Source: Halorubrum salipaludis
GTDB taxonomy: Archaea; Halobacteriota; Halobacteria; Halobacteriales; Haloferacaceae
Reading direction: 5' to 3'
Length of the DNA stretch: 64,000 nucleotides
Assembly: GCF_002286985.1 (NCBI RefSeq)
Contig: NZ_NSKC01000005.1
Coordinates: forward strand, 1 to 64,000
Numbering within the stretch: the stretch's first letter is position 1; each line of letters opens with the position of its first letter. Below are positions 1 through 9,239 of the stretch, in pieces. Below the pieces are notes generated by a model, which searched no databases, was not told where the DNA came from, and saw only the letters and a program-made list of their open reading frames with translations. A program made the position numbers and the translations under genes.

Positions 1-182
1 AAGGGCAGCTTACGCTCGCTGCGCGCCTCGTTCAGTCGCTGTCGCTCCTTCACTGCGGTGCTTAGCGTCGCCTAAGCTGCCCTTGCGACTGCCCCTTTGA
101 GTCCCACCCAACCGCAGACCGCAGCCTCACGCCTCCCCAGCCTCGTCGGCGGCTCCCGTTAGTCGCCGCCGACTCCCTCGCG
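1..182 (-). repeat. Structured hairpin repeat element, copy 1 (cut by window start)
   Basis: On the minus strand this matches the element at 53,271-53,490. Positions 118-144 agree with 53,328-53,354 at 26 of 27 bases, and 89-109 agree with 53,368-53,388 at all 21. Two hairpins are visible: GTCGGCGGC (145-153) with GCCGCCGAC (165-173), and AAGGGCAGCTTA (1-12) with TAAGCTGCCCTT (73-84). The second stem differs in sequence from the corresponding stem of copy 2 but keeps pairing. By analogy with copy 2, the left arm continues beyond base 1. No protein gene is seen here. Confidence 0.75.
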
Positions 183-237
183 CGTGCTCCTCGCGGCCGC
201 CAGTGGCGGCCACTCGGAGGCACGCGCCACCGCGTTG

Positions 238-324
238 TTTTATAAGTGGTCGTCGCCGTCGCTCTTGGATGTTTAAATACCGGATCGCCGCTATCGATCT
301 GCAAGACCTACTCCCGATATCAAT
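238..324 (+). repeat. TATA-containing dispersed repeat, copy A
   Basis: Starts with TTTATAAGTGG. A 25-base stretch from TTATAA matches 23 of 25 bases of the central part of the copy at 18,119-18,240. Its end (CGATCTGCAAGACCTACTCC) matches the end of the copy at 58,810-58,906 with few differences. It lies in the non-coding stretch upstream of thiE; the rest of 183-430 shows nothing recognisable. Confidence 0.65.
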
Positions 325-434
325 TACTACAGTACCTGTATTGACCGCAATAGGGACAGAGTGTGTCTCTTCTGAGGGTTTCAACAGGTTCATTTTTCGC
401 GTTTCGATTACCCCGCTAGTGACGGCGGAATCAC

Positions 435-440
435 TTATAA
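435..440 (+). promoter_or_regulatory. Putative TATA box of thiE-thiM
   Basis: TTATAA in the context TCACTTATAAAGACG lies about 58 nt before the thiE ATG, giving a transcript start near 463-467 and a short leader. No riboswitch-like structure was recognised between it and the gene. Confidence 0.5.
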
Positions 441-495
441 AGACGCGCCGCGTCAGACGGAACCACTTTTCACTAACCACCCGAAGGTACCACTA

Positions 496-1134
496 ATGAA
501 TCCCACCGAGTGGCGGGCGTATCTCGTGACGCAGGCGAGCCGGTCGGCCGGTCGAGAGACGGAAGCGATCGTGGAGGCGGCGCTCGACGGCGGCGTCGAC
601 GCCGTGCAGCTCCGCGAGAAGGGGCGGTCGGCGCGCGAGCGGTACGAGCTCGGGCGCCGGCTCCGCGAGCTCACCGCCGACGCCGGCGTCGCCCTGATCG
701 TCAACGACCGGGTCGACCTGGCCGCCGCGGTCGACGCCGACGGCGTCCACCTCGGGCAGTCGGACCTGCCGGCTGCGGTCGCCCGCGAGCGCCTCGGCGA
801 CGAGGCGATCGTGGGCGTCTCGGCGTCGACGGTCCCGGAGGCGCGGGCGGCCGCCGACGCGGGCGCGGACTACCTCGGCGTCGGCGCGGTGTACGAGACG
901 GACACGAAGGACGTGGCGTCGGAGTCGAACGGCGTCGGCCCCGAGCGCGTCGCGGCGATCGCGGAGGCGGTCGACCTCCCCGTCGTCGGGATCGGCGGGA
1001 TCGACGCCGGCAACGCGGGGGCGGTCGCGGCGGCGGGCGCGGCCGGCGTGGCGGTCGTCTCGGCGATCACGGCCGCGGACGATCCGCGCGCCGCGACCGC
1101 GGAGCTCCGGGAGGTGGTCGGCGATGGGCGATGA
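496..1134 (+). CDS. thiE: Thiamine-phosphate synthase ThiE
   Basis: Joins HMP pyrophosphate and thiazole phosphate to make thiamine phosphate in the cytoplasm. The 212-residue length is normal for ThiE. Visible family motifs in a TIM-barrel layout are QLREK near residue 40, NDR near 72, GVHLGQ near 84, the VGAVYETDTK phosphate/substrate loop near 135-145, VGIGGI near 170 and GVAVVSAI near 190. The ATG follows a TATA box at 435. The end overlaps the start of thiM by 11 bases, so the two form an operon for thiamine salvage and synthesis. Confidence 0.95.
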   Translation: MNPTEWRAYLVTQASRSAGRETEAIVEAALDGGVDAVQLREKGRSARERYELGRRLRELTADAGVALIVNDRVDLAAAVDADGVHLGQSDLPAAVARERLGDEAIVGVSASTVPEARAAADAGADYLGVGAVYETDTKDVASESNGVGPERVAAIAEAVDLPVVGIGGIDAGNAGAVAAAGAAGVAVVSAITAADDPRAATAELREVVGDGR

Positions 1135-1987
1135 GCCGGTCGACGACCTGCCGGCCGAGAACCTGCCGGTCGGGGAGACCCTGGCGGCGGTCGAGGCGAC
1201 CCCGCCGCTGGTCCACCACCTGACGAACGACGTGACGACGAGCGAGACCGCGAACGTCACGCTCCACTGGGGCGGGCTGCCGGTGATGGCCGACGCCCCG
1301 GCGGAGGCGGGCGACATGGCCGCCGGCGCCGACGCGGTCGTGATCAACACCGGGACGGCGTCGACGACCGACGTCGACGCCATGGTCGACGCGGGCCGGC
1401 GCGCCAACGAGGCGGGCGTCCCGGTCGTGCTGGACCCGGTCGGGTACGGGGCCACGCCGCACCGCGTCGAGTCGGTCGGGCGGCTGCTGGACGCGGTCGC
1501 GTTCGACGCCATCAAGGGCAACGCCGGGGAGGTCCGCGGGCTCGCGGGCGAGGAGGCGACGGTCCGCGGCGTCGAGTCGGTGGGCGAGCACGACGCCGGC
1601 CTCCCGGACGCGGCGCGGGCGCTCGCGGCGGAGACGGGGGCTGTCGTCGTCGCCTCCGGGCCGACCGACGTCGTCGCCGACGGCGAAAGGGCCTACGAGG
1701 TGTCGGCCGGCCACGAGCGCATGGGTTCGTTCGTCGGCTCGGGCTGTATGCTCGCGAGCACGCTCGGGACGTTCGCGGCGGTCGTCGGCGAGGGTGCCGA
1801 GCCGCCGTCGTCGACGACAGAGGCCGCGCTCGCCGCGTGCGTCGCGTACGGGATCGCCGGCGAGCGCGCCGCGGAGCGCGACCCCGCGGGGCCGGCGAGC
1901 TACCGGACGGCGTTCATGGACGCGGTCGCCGCGCTGGCGTCGGAGCGCCCGGCGCTCGACGCCGCCTCGCGGATCGAGGAGGTCTGA
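1124..1987 (+). CDS. thiM: Hydroxyethylthiazole kinase ThiM
   Basis: Phosphorylates 4-methyl-5-hydroxyethylthiazole, feeding ThiE. At 287 residues it has the family N-terminus (PPLVHHLTNDVTTSETANVTL), the GGLPVMADAP stretch, the INTGT loop, the LDPVGYGAT motif, the IKGNAGEV segment and the C-terminal GSGCMLAS motif with the catalytic Cys of ribokinase-like ThiM. It starts inside the thiE end and is translationally coupled to it. Confidence 0.95.
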   Translation: MGDEPVDDLPAENLPVGETLAAVEATPPLVHHLTNDVTTSETANVTLHWGGLPVMADAPAEAGDMAAGADAVVINTGTASTTDVDAMVDAGRRANEAGVPVVLDPVGYGATPHRVESVGRLLDAVAFDAIKGNAGEVRGLAGEEATVRGVESVGEHDAGLPDAARALAAETGAVVVASGPTDVVADGERAYEVSAGHERMGSFVGSGCMLASTLGTFAAVVGEGAEPPSSTTEAALAACVAYGIAGERAAERDPAGPASYRTAFMDAVAALASERPALDAASRIEEV

Positions 1988-2020
1988 CTCCGGCGACTGC
2001 GGTCGGATTCGGTCGGTCGC

Positions 2021-2731
2021 TCACCGTGTCGCCGACTTCCACTCGCGGAGCCCGAGGCGCTCGCCGTTCAGGTCCTCGGCGGGCGCCTCGGTCGCGGCCC
2101 AGACGAACAGCGGCGCGACGCTCTCGGGGTCGCGGGCGCGCTCCTTCCCGGTGAGGTCGGTCGCGACGAGCCCGGGATCGACGACCCCTACGGCCGCGTC
2201 GAGGTCGGCGGCAAACCCGCGCGCGACCGCCTCGGCCGCCGCCTTCGAGGCGGCGTACGCCCCCATCCCCGGTCGGGACTCGTGGGCGACCGCCCCGGAG
2301 GGGACGACGACCCGCGCGTCCGCGGTGAGGTGCGGGACCGCCTCCGCGACCGTCGCGAAGACGCCGCGGGCGTTGGTCCGCATGGTGTCGTCGTAGTCGG
2401 CGTAGCTCGTCTCGTCGATCGGGCGCTCGCCCGGGCCGCCGTGGAAGACGGCCGCGTTCGCGAACACCGCGTCGATCGGCCCGGCCTCCCGGGCGACGCC
2501 CTCGAAGAACCGCTCTAAGTCGTACTCGTCGCGGACGTCGACGCGGGCGCCCCAGGCGGTTCCTGGCGCGTCGCCGCCGTCTCCGTCCCCGTTCAGCGCC
2601 GCGACCGTCCGGTCGACCGCGTCGCCGTCGCGCCCGGAGACGGCGACGAACGCCCCCTCGTCGACGAACGCCTCGGCGACGGCCCGCCCGATCCCGCTCG
2701 TTGCGCCGGTGATCGCGACCGTGGGATCCAT
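2021..2731 (-). CDS. Short-chain dehydrogenase/reductase
   Basis: NAD(P)-dependent oxidoreductase of the classical SDR family, 236 residues. Seen: TGATSGIG nucleotide-binding loop (residues 8-15), NAA (92-94), structural Asn120, catalytic Ser146, and Y159-AAS-K163. The substrate cannot be told from the sequence. It is divergent from the carotenoid gene crtD (124 bases between starts) and convergent with thiM, so it is probably its own transcription unit. Confidence 0.88.
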   Translation of the reverse strand: MDPTVAITGATSGIGRAVAEAFVDEGAFVAVSGRDGDAVDRTVAALNGDGDGGDAPGTAWGARVDVRDEYDLERFFEGVAREAGPIDAVFANAAVFHGGPGERPIDETSYADYDDTMRTNARGVFATVAEAVPHLTADARVVVPSGAVAHESRPGMGAYAASKAAAEAVARGFAADLDAAVGVVDPGLVATDLTGKERARDPESVAPLFVWAATEAPAEDLNGERLGLREWKSATR

Positions 2732-2825
2732 GTGGGGATCGGTAGGGCGGTCGCCGACTTAGGCGTACTCACTCGCGGTGGCTCGGCCCGCGGTCTCCGC
2801 GGCACCCGCTGCCGTCTGGCCGGTA

Positions 2826-2831
2826 TTTATA
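2826..2831 (+). promoter_or_regulatory. TATA box of the bacterioruberin operon
   Basis: TTTATA inside the palindrome GGTATTTATACC lies 24-29 bases before the ATG at 2855. This is the spacing expected for a leaderless haloarchaeal transcript and is the main reason for choosing that start over an upstream in-frame ATG at 2732. Confidence 0.7.
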
Positions 2832-2854
2832 CCGCTGCCGCCGTACGATCGGAC

Positions 2855-4354
2855 ATGGACGTGGCCCCGGATATCGACGCCGTGGCCGGCGAATCCGTCG
2901 TCGTGATCGGCGGCGGGTTCGGCGGCCTCTCGACCGCGTGTTACCTCGCCGACGCCGGCGCGGACGTGACCCTCTTGGAGAAGAACGAGCAGCTCGGCGG
3001 GCGGGCGAGCCGGCTGGAGGCCGACGGCTTCCGGTTCGACATGGGGCCCTCGTGGTACCTCATGCCGGACGTGTTCGAGCGGTTCTTCGGCCACTTCGGC
3101 CGCGAGCCGTCCGACTTTTACGAGCTGGAGCGGCTCGACCCCCACTACCGGGTGTTCTGGAAGGACGGAGACAAGGTCGACGTGCTCCCCGACCGCGAGG
3201 CGAACAAGGCCCTCTTCGAGGAGTACGAGCCCGGCGCGGGCGAGGCGTTCGAGGCATATCTGGAGGAGTCCGAGCGCACCTACGAGATCGGGATGGAGCA
3301 CTTCGTGTACGAGGACCGCCCGCGGCTCCGCGACTACGTGGACAGGGACGTGCTCCGCTACTCGTGGGGGCTCTCGCTTTTGGGCAAGATGCAGGGACAC
3401 GTCGAGGACTACTTCGATCACCCGAAGCTCCAGCAGCTGATGCAGTACACCCTCGTCTTCCTCGGCGGCTCGCCGACGAACACCCCCGCGCTGTACAACC
3501 TGATGAGCCACGTCGACTACAACATGGGCGTCTACTACCCCGAGGGCGGGATCGGCGCCGTCGTCGACGGGATCGTCGAGCTGGGCGACGACCTCGGCGT
3601 CGAGTACGTCACCGACGCCGAAGTGACCGCCATCGAGGGCCGCCGGGGAGCGTTCGCGGTCGACACCGCCGACGGCGAGCGCTACCTCTCCGACCTGGTC
3701 GTCTCCGACGCCGACTACGCGCACACCGAACAGGAGCTGCTCCCGAAACACAAGCGGCAGTACAGCGAGGAGTACTGGGAGTCGCGGACGTACGCCCCCT
3801 CCGCGTTCCTGCTGTACCTCGGCGTCGAGGGCGACGTGCCGAACCTCGAACACCACACGCTGGTGTTGCCGACGGGCTGGGACGAGCACTTCGAGCAGAT
3901 CTTCGATGACCCGTCGTGGCCCGACGACCCCGCCTACTACCTCTGTGTCCCCTCCGAGACCGACGACACGGTCGCGCCCGAGGGGCACAGCAACCTGTTC
4001 GCCCTCGTGCCCATCGCGCCCGGACTGGAGGACACCCCCGAGCTGCGCGAGGAGTACCGCGACCTCGTGATAGACGACATCGCCGAGAACACCGGGACGG
4101 AGCTGCGCGACCGGATCGTCTTCGAGGAGACGTTCTGCGTCGACGACTTCGCCGACCGGTACAACAGCTATCAGGGGAGCGCGCTCGGGTTGGCCCACAC
4201 CCTGCGACAGACCTCGCTGCTCCGGCCGTCCCACCGGTCCGACGCGGTCGACGGGCTCTACTTCACGGGGTCGACGACGACCCCCGGTATCGGCGTCCCG
4301 ATGTGTCTCATCAGCGGACAGCTGACCGCCGAGGAGCTGTCGAAGACGGCGTGA
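2855..4354 (+). CDS. crtD: Carotenoid 3,4-desaturase (phytoene desaturase family), CrtD-like
   Basis: FAD-dependent desaturase of the CrtI family, 499 residues from the leaderless ATG. An N-terminal dinucleotide-binding GGGFGG motif sits at about residues 19-24 and is followed by the LLEKNEQLGGRAS and FDMGPSWYLMP signatures. A C-terminal FAD-contact region reads YFTGSTTTPGIGVPMCL. It overlaps the next gene, a LyeJ-type prenyltransferase, which is followed by cruF. This crtD-lyeJ-cruF order is the bacterioruberin set characterised in Haloarcula japonica, so 3,4-desaturation of C45/C50 intermediates is inferred. Ordinary phytoene desaturation (crtI) is the alternative. Confidence 0.85.
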   Translation: MDVAPDIDAVAGESVVVIGGGFGGLSTACYLADAGADVTLLEKNEQLGGRASRLEADGFRFDMGPSWYLMPDVFERFFGHFGREPSDFYELERLDPHYRVFWKDGDKVDVLPDREANKALFEEYEPGAGEAFEAYLEESERTYEIGMEHFVYEDRPRLRDYVDRDVLRYSWGLSLLGKMQGHVEDYFDHPKLQQLMQYTLVFLGGSPTNTPALYNLMSHVDYNMGVYYPEGGIGAVVDGIVELGDDLGVEYVTDAEVTAIEGRRGAFAVDTADGERYLSDLVVSDADYAHTEQELLPKHKRQYSEEYWESRTYAPSAFLLYLGVEGDVPNLEHHTLVLPTGWDEHFEQIFDDPSWPDDPAYYLCVPSETDDTVAPEGHSNLFALVPIAPGLEDTPELREEYRDLVIDDIAENTGTELRDRIVFEETFCVDDFADRYNSYQGSALGLAHTLRQTSLLRPSHRSDAVDGLYFTGSTTTPGIGVPMCLISGQLTAEELSKTA

Positions 4355-5250
4355 CCGGAGCCGTGACCGACACCGCGACCGACCCCGGCCGACGCTCGCT
4401 CCCAGACCTCTGCCGGTACCTGCTGGTGCTGTCGCGGCCGCGGTTCTGGCTGTACCTCGCCGGCCCCGTCGCCGTCGGCGTCACCTACGGGATCGCCGAC
4501 GTGGGCGGGCTGTTCACGCCGATGACGGTCGGGCTCGCGGCGTACTTCCTCGTGCCGGCGAACGTCTTCCTCTACGGCGTCAACGACGCCTTCGACGCCG
4601 ACATCGACGAGCTGAACCCGAAGAAGGAGGACCGCGAGGCGCGCTGGCGGGGCGACCGGCTCGTCTCGCTCGCGGTGGTCGCCTCCGGCGCGCTCGGGCT
4701 CGCCGCGTTCGCGGTCACGCCGCGGGTCGCGTGGCCGTACCTCGCCGGTTTCCTGCTGCTCGGCGCCGGCTACAGCGCGCCGCCGCTCCGGTTCAAGACG
4801 ACCCCGCTCCTCGACTCCGCCTCGAACGGGCTCTACGTCCTGCCGGGCGCGGCCGCGTACGCCGCCGTGGCCGGGACGCACCCGCCGCTCGCGGCGCTCG
4901 CGGGCGCGTGGCTCTGGGCGATGGGGATGCACACCTTCTCCGCGATCCCCGACATCGAGCCGGACCGCGCCGCCGGGATCCGGACGACGGCGACGCTGCT
5001 GGGCGAGCGCCGGACGTACGCCTACTGCGCCGCCTGCTGGGTCGCCGCCGCGGTCGGGTTCGCCGCGGTCGACCCCCGGCTCGGCGCGCTGCTCGGCGTC
5101 TACCCCGTCTTCGTCGCGTGGGTCGCCCGGTCGTCGATCGCGGTCGACCGCGCCTACTGGTGGTTCCCGGCGCTGAACACCGCCGTCGGCACCCTGCTGG
5201 CGATGGGCGGGCTCTGGCGCGTCTACCCGATCACGGAGGCGCTCGCGTGA
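4351..5250 (+). CDS. lyeJ: Lycopene elongase (UbiA family prenyltransferase)
   Basis: Integral membrane UbiA-family enzyme that adds C5 units to lycopene on the way to bacterioruberin. The 299 residues contain several membrane helices. The first Asp motif reads NDAFDADIDELNPKKEDRE and the second IPDIEPDRAAGIRTTAT. Start: a GTG at 4351 overlaps the crtD stop (GTGA); a second GTG at 4363 is also possible. Its tail overlaps cruF in the same way, so the three genes are coupled. Confidence 0.88.
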   Translation: MTGAVTDTATDPGRRSLPDLCRYLLVLSRPRFWLYLAGPVAVGVTYGIADVGGLFTPMTVGLAAYFLVPANVFLYGVNDAFDADIDELNPKKEDREARWRGDRLVSLAVVASGALGLAAFAVTPRVAWPYLAGFLLLGAGYSAPPLRFKTTPLLDSASNGLYVLPGAAAYAAVAGTHPPLAALAGAWLWAMGMHTFSAIPDIEPDRAAGIRTTATLLGERRTYAYCAACWVAAAVGFAAVDPRLGALLGVYPVFVAWVARSSIAVDRAYWWFPALNTAVGTLLAMGGLWRVYPITEALA

Positions 5251-6137
5251 GCGACTCCCCTCCACCCTCCGCCTCGACGGCGGGCGGACTCGACGCGCTC
5301 CGCGCACGGCTCCCCGACACCCGCCGCGAGGCGGAGCGCCTGCTCGACCGGATCGTCCGCGAGAACCGCTTCACCATCGCCGTGCTGTTCCCCCTCGTCG
5401 GCGCGCTCGCGCTCGTCGGCAGCGCGGAGGGGTGGGTACCGGAGCCCCTCGCGTTCAACCCCTGGTTCGTCCTCTTCGGCGTGTTAGTGATGCGCTCGCC
5501 GCTCGTCGTCGGGGTGTTGCCCGCGGTCGACCGCCGAGCGGTCGGATGGATCGGCGCGCTCGTCGCCTACACCTACGCGATCGAGCTGTTCGGCGTCGCC
5601 ACGGGGTGGCCGTACGGCACCTTCGAGTACACCGTGAGCCTCGGCCCGATGCTCGGCGGGGTGCCGCTGGCGCTCCCGGTCTTCTTCATCCCGCTCGTGG
5701 TGAACGCCTACCTGCTCTGTCTCCTGCTCCTCGGCCCGCGGGCGTCGAACGGCTGGCTCCGGCTCGCGACCGTGATCGCCGCCGTGGTGGCGATGGACGT
5801 GGTGCTCGACCCCGGCGCGGTCGCGCTCGGCTTCTGGACGTTCGGCGGCGGCGCCTTCTTCGGCGTCCCCCTCTCGAACTACGCCGGCTGGGTGTTGTCG
5901 GCGACGGTCGCGGTGGTCGCGCTCGACCGCGCGTTCGCGGGGACGACGCTCGCCGACCGCCTCCGCGACTGCGAGTTCATGCTCGACGACATGGTGAGCT
6001 TCGTGATCCTCTGGGGCGGGATCAACCTCTGGTACGGGAACCTGCTCCCCGCCGCCGTCGCCGTCGCGTTCGGCGTCGGGCTCGTCCGCGCCGACCGGTT
6101 CGACGCGAGCCTGTTCACGCAGTGGCGGCGGGCGTGA
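5247..6137 (+). CDS. cruF: Bisanhydrobacterioruberin hydratase CruF
   Basis: Membrane carotenoid hydratase (DUF422/CruF family) that adds water to the C50 ends in the last step to bacterioruberin. The 296 residues include about seven hydrophobic segments. Conserved-looking stretches are EL.GVATGWPYGTFEYT, ALPVFFIPLVVNAYL and MDVVLDPGAVALGFWTF. The GTG start overlaps the lyeJ stop (GTGA). Identity rests on this core plus its position after lyeJ. Confidence 0.87.
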   Translation: MSDSPPPSASTAGGLDALRARLPDTRREAERLLDRIVRENRFTIAVLFPLVGALALVGSAEGWVPEPLAFNPWFVLFGVLVMRSPLVVGVLPAVDRRAVGWIGALVAYTYAIELFGVATGWPYGTFEYTVSLGPMLGGVPLALPVFFIPLVVNAYLLCLLLLGPRASNGWLRLATVIAAVVAMDVVLDPGAVALGFWTFGGGAFFGVPLSNYAGWVLSATVAVVALDRAFAGTTLADRLRDCEFMLDDMVSFVILWGGINLWYGNLLPAAVAVAFGVGLVRADRFDASLFTQWRRA

Positions 6138-6240
6138 GCCTGGGCGATTCGCGACCCCTTATGTACGCCCCGTCCGTTTCCGAACGCATGCGCGTTCGCG
6201 CCGCCGACACGAGTACCACGGTTCGAGCGGAGGAGACCGA

Positions 6241-6798
6241 ATGAGCGGGCTCGCGATCGAGTACGGCACCCACGAGCGGGTCCGGGAAGTCGTCGACCGG
6301 CTGACCTACTGCGCCGAGCACGTCAGCCTCGCGTTCGACGGCTGGGACGAGCCGCACGTCAAGGGGCCGGGGCTCTACTTCGCGGTCGTCGCCGACCGGG
6401 AGTACGGCGACTACGCCGACCCGATGGGCGAGAACCGGTGGCCCCGGGAGAGCTGTCCGACCGCGTTCGCGGAGGACGCCTTCGTGGAGGCGGTCGAGTC
6501 GGTGAGCCGCGAGCAGGACGGCGGGGTCGTCGTCGCGGTCGACGGCGAGATCGAGGCGCAGATGGTGCGGTTCCGGGACCTGGGCACCCGCAGCGAGGAG
6601 ACCGATCTGGTCGACGACGTGAGCTACGAGCCGTGGATGGGCTCGCGGCACATGAGCGCGATCGAGACCTCGGTCCGGCCGGAGGTCGTGGCGACCGTGA
6701 CGCTGAGCGAGGAGACCGGACGGGTGAGCCTGTTCCGCGACGGCGACGCGGAGTCGATGGAGCGCGACGAGCTCGGCGGGGAGTGGCGCGCGGAGTGA
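6241..6798 (+). CDS. Diadenylate cyclase-like protein (DisA_N/DacZ type)
   Basis: Probably makes the second messenger c-di-AMP. The 185-residue protein resembles the DAC domain: VVAVDGE at residues 97-103 stands where the DGA motif is expected, GSRHMSA at 134-140 matches the RHR region, and SEETGRVSLFRDG follows at 156-168. The catalytic motifs read DGE and RHM rather than DGA and RHR, which may be normal for the haloarchaeal branch or may mean changed activity. It stands alone 103 bases after cruF. Confidence 0.65.
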   Translation: MSGLAIEYGTHERVREVVDRLTYCAEHVSLAFDGWDEPHVKGPGLYFAVVADREYGDYADPMGENRWPRESCPTAFAEDAFVEAVESVSREQDGGVVVAVDGEIEAQMVRFRDLGTRSEETDLVDDVSYEPWMGSRHMSAIETSVRPEVVATVTLSEETGRVSLFRDGDAESMERDELGGEWRAE

Positions 6799-6820
6799 CG
6801 CGCGGAGTGACGCGTCGGCC

Positions 6821-9109
6821 TCAGTCGTCGTCGATGATCCCCTCCGCGACGGCCATGTCGTCGATCGTCGGGTCGTCGGCGGAGCTCCGCAGGACGAACC
6901 GCTTGCGGATCAGGTCCGCGAAGTAGATCGCGGTCCCGAGGATGAGCAGGGTGTCGCCGGGCAGCCGCGCCCAGAACAGCGTCTGGACGAGCTCGCCGTT
7001 GTAGAACGCGAGGCTGCGCGCCGCGGCGTAGCTCTCCGTGAACGCGACCTCCAGCTGGAGGAAGCCGACCGGGAGCAGCGAGATGCCGACCATCAGCGCG
7101 AGCCCGACGTTCCACAGCCAGAAGGACGCCCGGAGCCACGAGCCGTCCCAGCGCTCGGGGTCGATCGACAGCTGGAGCATGTACGCCACCATCCCCAGCG
7201 CGAGGAACCCGAACGCACCGAACATCGCGGCGTGGGCGTGCGCGACGGTGAGGTAGGTGCCGTGCTCGTAGTAGTTGATCAGCGGGAGGTTGATGAAGAA
7301 GCCGAGCACCCCGGCCCCGACGAAGTTCCAGATCCCGCTGGCGACGATGAACATGAAGGGGAGCTTGTAGGGGAACCCGCCGGTCTCGGTCATCGCCCGG
7401 TACTGCCCGATCGCCTCGTAGAGGATGAAGATTAGCGGGAGCAGCTCCAGCGTCGAGAAGACGCTCCCGATCGGGACCCAGTAGTCGGGCATCCCGACCC
7501 ACCAGTAGTGGTGGGAGACGCCGATGACGCCCGTGCTCATCACGAGCAGCGCCTGTAGTGCCACCGCCTTCTCGGCGCTGCGGCGCGTGAGGAGGTTCAT
7601 CGAGACCAGCGTGAGCCCGATGATCGCGACGATGAAGAACTCGAAGGCGCCCTCGACCCACATGTGGACGACCCACCACCGCCAGAACTCCGTGACGGCC
7701 ATGTTCGTCGTGGGGGTGAACATGAACCCGGCGACGAACAGCAGGGTGATCGAGCCGCCCGCGTAGAGGATCATGTGCGCGAGCCCGTACACCGGCTCGC
7801 GGTCGAGCAGCGGCTTGAGCCCGCGGATCGCGAGGATCGCCCAGAGCACGAACCCGACGAGTAAGCCGCCCTGCCACACCTTCCCGACCTCGAGGTACTC
7901 TAACCCCTCGTTGCCGAGGAGCCACCACAGCTGCCCGTCGAAGTAGCCGTTCGCGCCGAGCCAGATGCCGCCCATCCCGCCGACGACGACAGTCACTAAC
8001 GCGCCGAGCAGGACGTTGACGTACCGTGACTGGTGTTTCGGCTCGTGGCCGGTGAGGAGGGGCGGAAGGAACAGCCCGGCGCCGAGCCACGTCGACGCGA
8101 TCCAGAGGATCCCCAGGTCGATGTGCCACGTCTTCGCGATCGAGAAGGGGAGGATCTGGAGGATGTGGACCCCGAACAGCTCCTCGATCCCGAAGAAGCC
8201 GGCCCGTTCGATGTAGAAGTGCGCGAGCAGTCCCCCCAACAGCACCTGCGCTAAGAACAGCCCGGCGGCGATGGGGATGAACCGGAGCGCGGCGCGCTGG
8301 CTCGGGAAGACGCTCACGTCGCCCGGCTCGGGCACGGTGATGCCCTCGGCGGACGGCTCCGGGAGCTTCACCGACTTGTAGAGGAGGATCGCGGCGCCCG
8401 CCGCGCCGACGAGCAGCACCATCGCGATCACGCTCCACGTCATCGCGGCGCCGGTCGCGTCGTTGCCGGCGGCCGGCGAGGGCGGCCACTCGTTCGTGAA
8501 GGAGTTGTCGCCGTCGGGGCGGTCGGTGTGGGAGAACCACGCCGTCCACAGCGCGAAGTCGGCGAAGTCCTCGGCCTCCTCGGTCGAGTCGATCATCTCG
8601 ACCGGCACGCCGCGGTCGTGGTCGCCCTCGTGGTAGCGCTCGACGTACGTCTCGCGCACCTGCTCGTGGGCGTACGCCTCCGCGGCGGAGTACTCGACGG
8701 TGTCGCTCCCGTCGTGTGCGCCGTCGAGGTCGTCGCGGACCGTCTGGTCGATCCCCGCGCGCTCGGCGGAGCTGAGCGAGTCGTAGCCGGCGCCGTACTC
8801 CTCTTGCGCGTAGTACTCGCGCATGTGCTCGGCCTTCAGATCCAGCGTCTCGGCGGTGTAGTCCTCGCCGTAGTAGGCGCCGTTGCCGAGTATCGACCCG
8901 TGGTTCATCAGCCCGTACTGCTGGAACGCCGCCTTCCCGTCCTGGACCGTCTCTCCCGTGGCGATCGTCTCGCCGTCGGGGCCGACGACCTCGTCCGGGA
9001 TCGGCGGCGCCTCCTGATACGCGAACCACGCCCCGGCGCCCATCACGACCAGATTGAGCAGGAACGCCGCGACGATGACCTTCGCGATCGTCTTGCGCGT
9101 GAGTTCCAT
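6821..9109 (-). CDS. norB: Quinol-dependent nitric oxide reductase (qNorB)
   Basis: Membrane haem-copper family enzyme reducing NO to N2O with quinol electrons. At 762 residues it is the single-subunit qNOR form, with an N-terminal extension (GKAAFQQYGLMNHGSILGNG) typical of qNOR. Metal-ligand motifs are WHIDLG, VVHMWVEG (His plus the Glu typical of NORs), SHHYWWVG and AHAHAAMFG. About 14 hydrophobic segments are present. The start is the ATG giving MELTRK; the long upstream frame is a shadow. It is divergent from the MoaD-like gene, with palindromes between them. Confidence 0.93.
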   Translation of the reverse strand: MELTRKTIAKVIVAAFLLNLVVMGAGAWFAYQEAPPIPDEVVGPDGETIATGETVQDGKAAFQQYGLMNHGSILGNGAYYGEDYTAETLDLKAEHMREYYAQEEYGAGYDSLSSAERAGIDQTVRDDLDGAHDGSDTVEYSAAEAYAHEQVRETYVERYHEGDHDRGVPVEMIDSTEEAEDFADFALWTAWFSHTDRPDGDNSFTNEWPPSPAAGNDATGAAMTWSVIAMVLLVGAAGAAILLYKSVKLPEPSAEGITVPEPGDVSVFPSQRAALRFIPIAAGLFLAQVLLGGLLAHFYIERAGFFGIEELFGVHILQILPFSIAKTWHIDLGILWIASTWLGAGLFLPPLLTGHEPKHQSRYVNVLLGALVTVVVGGMGGIWLGANGYFDGQLWWLLGNEGLEYLEVGKVWQGGLLVGFVLWAILAIRGLKPLLDREPVYGLAHMILYAGGSITLLFVAGFMFTPTTNMAVTEFWRWWVVHMWVEGAFEFFIVAIIGLTLVSMNLLTRRSAEKAVALQALLVMSTGVIGVSHHYWWVGMPDYWVPIGSVFSTLELLPLIFILYEAIGQYRAMTETGGFPYKLPFMFIVASGIWNFVGAGVLGFFINLPLINYYEHGTYLTVAHAHAAMFGAFGFLALGMVAYMLQLSIDPERWDGSWLRASFWLWNVGLALMVGISLLPVGFLQLEVAFTESYAAARSLAFYNGELVQTLFWARLPGDTLLILGTAIYFADLIRKRFVLRSSADDPTIDDMAVAEGIIDDD

Positions 9110-9149
9110 CACGTGGGCGTTGTCTCCACACGGACTATCAGTTTGGTGG

Positions 9150-9161
9150 CAACATGTTCGG
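9150..9161. promoter_or_regulatory. Imperfect CATGTTCG palindrome upstream of norB
   Basis: CAACATGTTCGG shares the core of the perfect palindrome at 9240. It lies 41 bases before the norB start. Palindromes of the form CGAA-N4-TTCG are recalled as targets of the haloarchaeal denitrification regulator NarO; assignment here is by resemblance. Confidence 0.45.
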
Positions 9162-9239
9162 ACGCCGTTCCCGGAGACTGACACCGCCCGTCGGCGTCCC
9201 GGGCGCTCTCCCCCGAGATCGGCAAGGTGAGCCGAGTTA

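Noticed and set aside
300..495. TPP riboswitch upstream of thiE
   Set aside because: No CUGAGA/ACCUGA pair in the right arrangement, and haloarchaea are not known to use one.
3916..4350. Long upstream extension of the lyeJ frame
   Set aside because: It lies antiparallel in codon use to crtD in another frame; arginine-rich composition marks it as a GC-rich shadow.
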